NCBI RefSeq assembly: GCF_036924535.1
Contig: NZ_JAZHRT010000001.1
Coordinates: forward strand, 3,534,001 to 3,598,000
Direction of reading: 5' to 3'
Length of the DNA stretch: 64,000 nt
Source: Bradyrhizobium sp. AZCC 2262
GTDB lineage: Bacteria > Pseudomonadota > Alphaproteobacteria > Rhizobiales > Xanthobacteraceae
The notes beneath the pieces are model-generated. The model saw only the letters and a list, made by a program, of their open reading frames with translations, made no database searches and was not told the DNA's origin. Of the stretch, positions 63,312 to 64,000 are shown piece by piece. Positions within the stretch are counted from its first letter, which is position 1, and each line of letters opens with the position of its first letter. A program made the translations under genes and the position numbers.

Positions 63312-64000
63312 CTATTGCCGCTCGACCCGGTTCTTCAACGTACCGATCTTTTCGACTTCGAGCTCGATGGTATCGCCGTGCTCGAGATACCAGCCGAGCT
63401 CGAGGCCACAGCCATTGCCGACGGTGCCGGATCCGATGAATTCGCCGGGCATCAGGGTCTCGTCCTTGGTGACATGGGCGATGATCTCCTCGAACGAGAA
63501 TAGCATGCCCTCCGTCACGCCCTGGGAGCGCATCTTGCCGTTGACGCGCGCTTCCATCTTCAATTTGTAGGGATCGCCGATCTCGTCCGGGGTAACGATC
63601 CACGGCCCCATCACGTTGCCGCCGTCAAAGCTCTTGCCTTTCGCCGGCCCCAGCCGCCCCTCCATTTCAATGCGCTGGGCATCGCGCGCGGAAAAGTCGT
63701 TGAAGATCGTATAGCCGAAGATGTGATCCCTGGCCTTGGCCGCGGAGATGTTGGCGCCCTTGCTTTTGGTGATGATGCCGAATTCCAATTCGTAATCCAT
63801 CACCTGGCTATAGCGCGGCCATTTCACCGTGGTGTTGGTGCCGCGCACGCTGAAGCGGTTGGTGATGTAGTAGATCGGTTGCTTGCGGTAGACCTCCGGC
63901 AACTCGCCGAGCGGCTCGGCTTCGATCCGCGCCAGTTCGGCCATGTCGTTCTTGGCGCGCGCGGCGAGCTTGAGCTGCCCGCGCGGGGCCTGCAGGATGT
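63312..64000 (-). CDS. Fumarylacetoacetate hydrolase family protein (partial, 5' end outside window)
   Basis: About 229 C-terminal residues are visible; the frame is open to the right edge, so the start is beyond the window. FAH-fold motifs include DYELEFGIITKSKG (acidic metal ligand), FNDFSARDAQRIEMEGRLGP, KSFDGGNVMGPWIV and IGSGTVGNGCGLELGWYLE. The family cleaves C-C bonds in 2,4-dioxo or similar acids late in aromatic catabolism. It is 49 bases upstream of the cyclase gene, probably the same operon. The true product is undetermined. Confidence 0.92.
   Translation of the reverse strand, partial: ILQAPRGQLKLAARAKNDMAELARIEAEPLGELPEVYRKQPIYYITNRFSVRGTNTTVKWPRYSQVMDYELEFGIITKSKGANISAAKARDHIFGYTIFNDFSARDAQRIEMEGRLGPAKGKSFDGGNVMGPWIVTPDEIGDPYKLKMEARVNGKMRSQGVTEGMLFSFEEIIAHVTKDETLMPGEFIGSGTVGNGCGLELGWYLEHGDTIELEVEKIGTLKNRVERQ

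Noticed and set aside
1..64000. CRISPR arrays, rRNA genes, transposases and prophage
   Set aside because: Looked for regular spaced repeats, rRNA motifs and transposase or capsid-like proteins; none was seen. The tandem repeats present are too few and too short for CRISPR.

Overview
The window looks like a chromosomal segment of a Bradyrhizobium-type alphaproteobacterium (Bradyrhizobiaceae). It is GC-rich, has rhizobial gene families (an aapJQMP amino-acid importer, DUF3551, DUF6481 and MXKDX-repeat small proteins, H-NS-like regulators, OpgC, Tad/Cpa pilus genes), and carries palindromic intergenic repeats of the kind common in that genus. No plasmid, phage, transposase, integrase or CRISPR signal was seen. 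The genus assignment is inference from gene content, not from a database search.

Layout. 1-6.8 kb (minus): a tripartite RND efflux operon, outer-membrane lipoprotein, adaptor, MdtB-like and (cut by the window edge) MdtC-like permeases. 7.1-10.6 kb (plus): an FAD oxidoreductase / DUF1365 / cyclopropane-fatty-acid synthase operon. 10.7-16.4 kb: cysK, then the convergent aapJQMP importer and, beyond it, only the 3' tail of a cystathionine beta-lyase gene. 17.2-22.9 kb: cpaBCDE plus tadD and a PilZ protein, a partial Tad pilus locus. 23.2-28.7 kb: a Na/Pi-cotransporter-like protein and a minus-strand lipid/LPS decoration cluster (LpxB-N domain protein, GT2, PAP2 phosphatase, ArnT-like GT39). The GT39 gene is broken by an apparent one-base insertion. 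28.7-36.2 kb: pbpC with a bacterial alpha-2-macroglobulin.

36.5-45.1 kb is an accessory-looking stretch. It holds a tRNA-Arg(TCT), many short secreted, membrane or hypothetical proteins, an intact H-NS-family gene and a decayed second copy, an RlpA-like protein, an Omp25-like beta-barrel and several tandem repeats. 45.5-49.2 kb: a TRAP transporter with a GntR/FCD regulator. 49.4-56.6 kb: a leucine/isovalerate degradation operon (ivd, mccB, mccA, hmgL) with a divergent TetR regulator and an Lrp/AsnC regulator. 56.6-61.3 kb: an NDUFS4-like complex I accessory subunit, OpgC, a NodU-family carbamoyltransferase, a glycine-rich secreted protein and a ClpS-like adaptor. 61.3-64 kb: a three-gene hydrolase cluster (FAH-family, cyclase-family, amidohydrolase) cut by the right edge.

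Most genes belong to known families. No wholly new system is evident. The most notable signals are decay and rearrangement events (frameshifted GT39, metC remnant, internally deleted hns copy), a genomic repeat translated inside pbpC, a direct-repeat region upstream of hns, and an uncharacterised hydrolase cluster.
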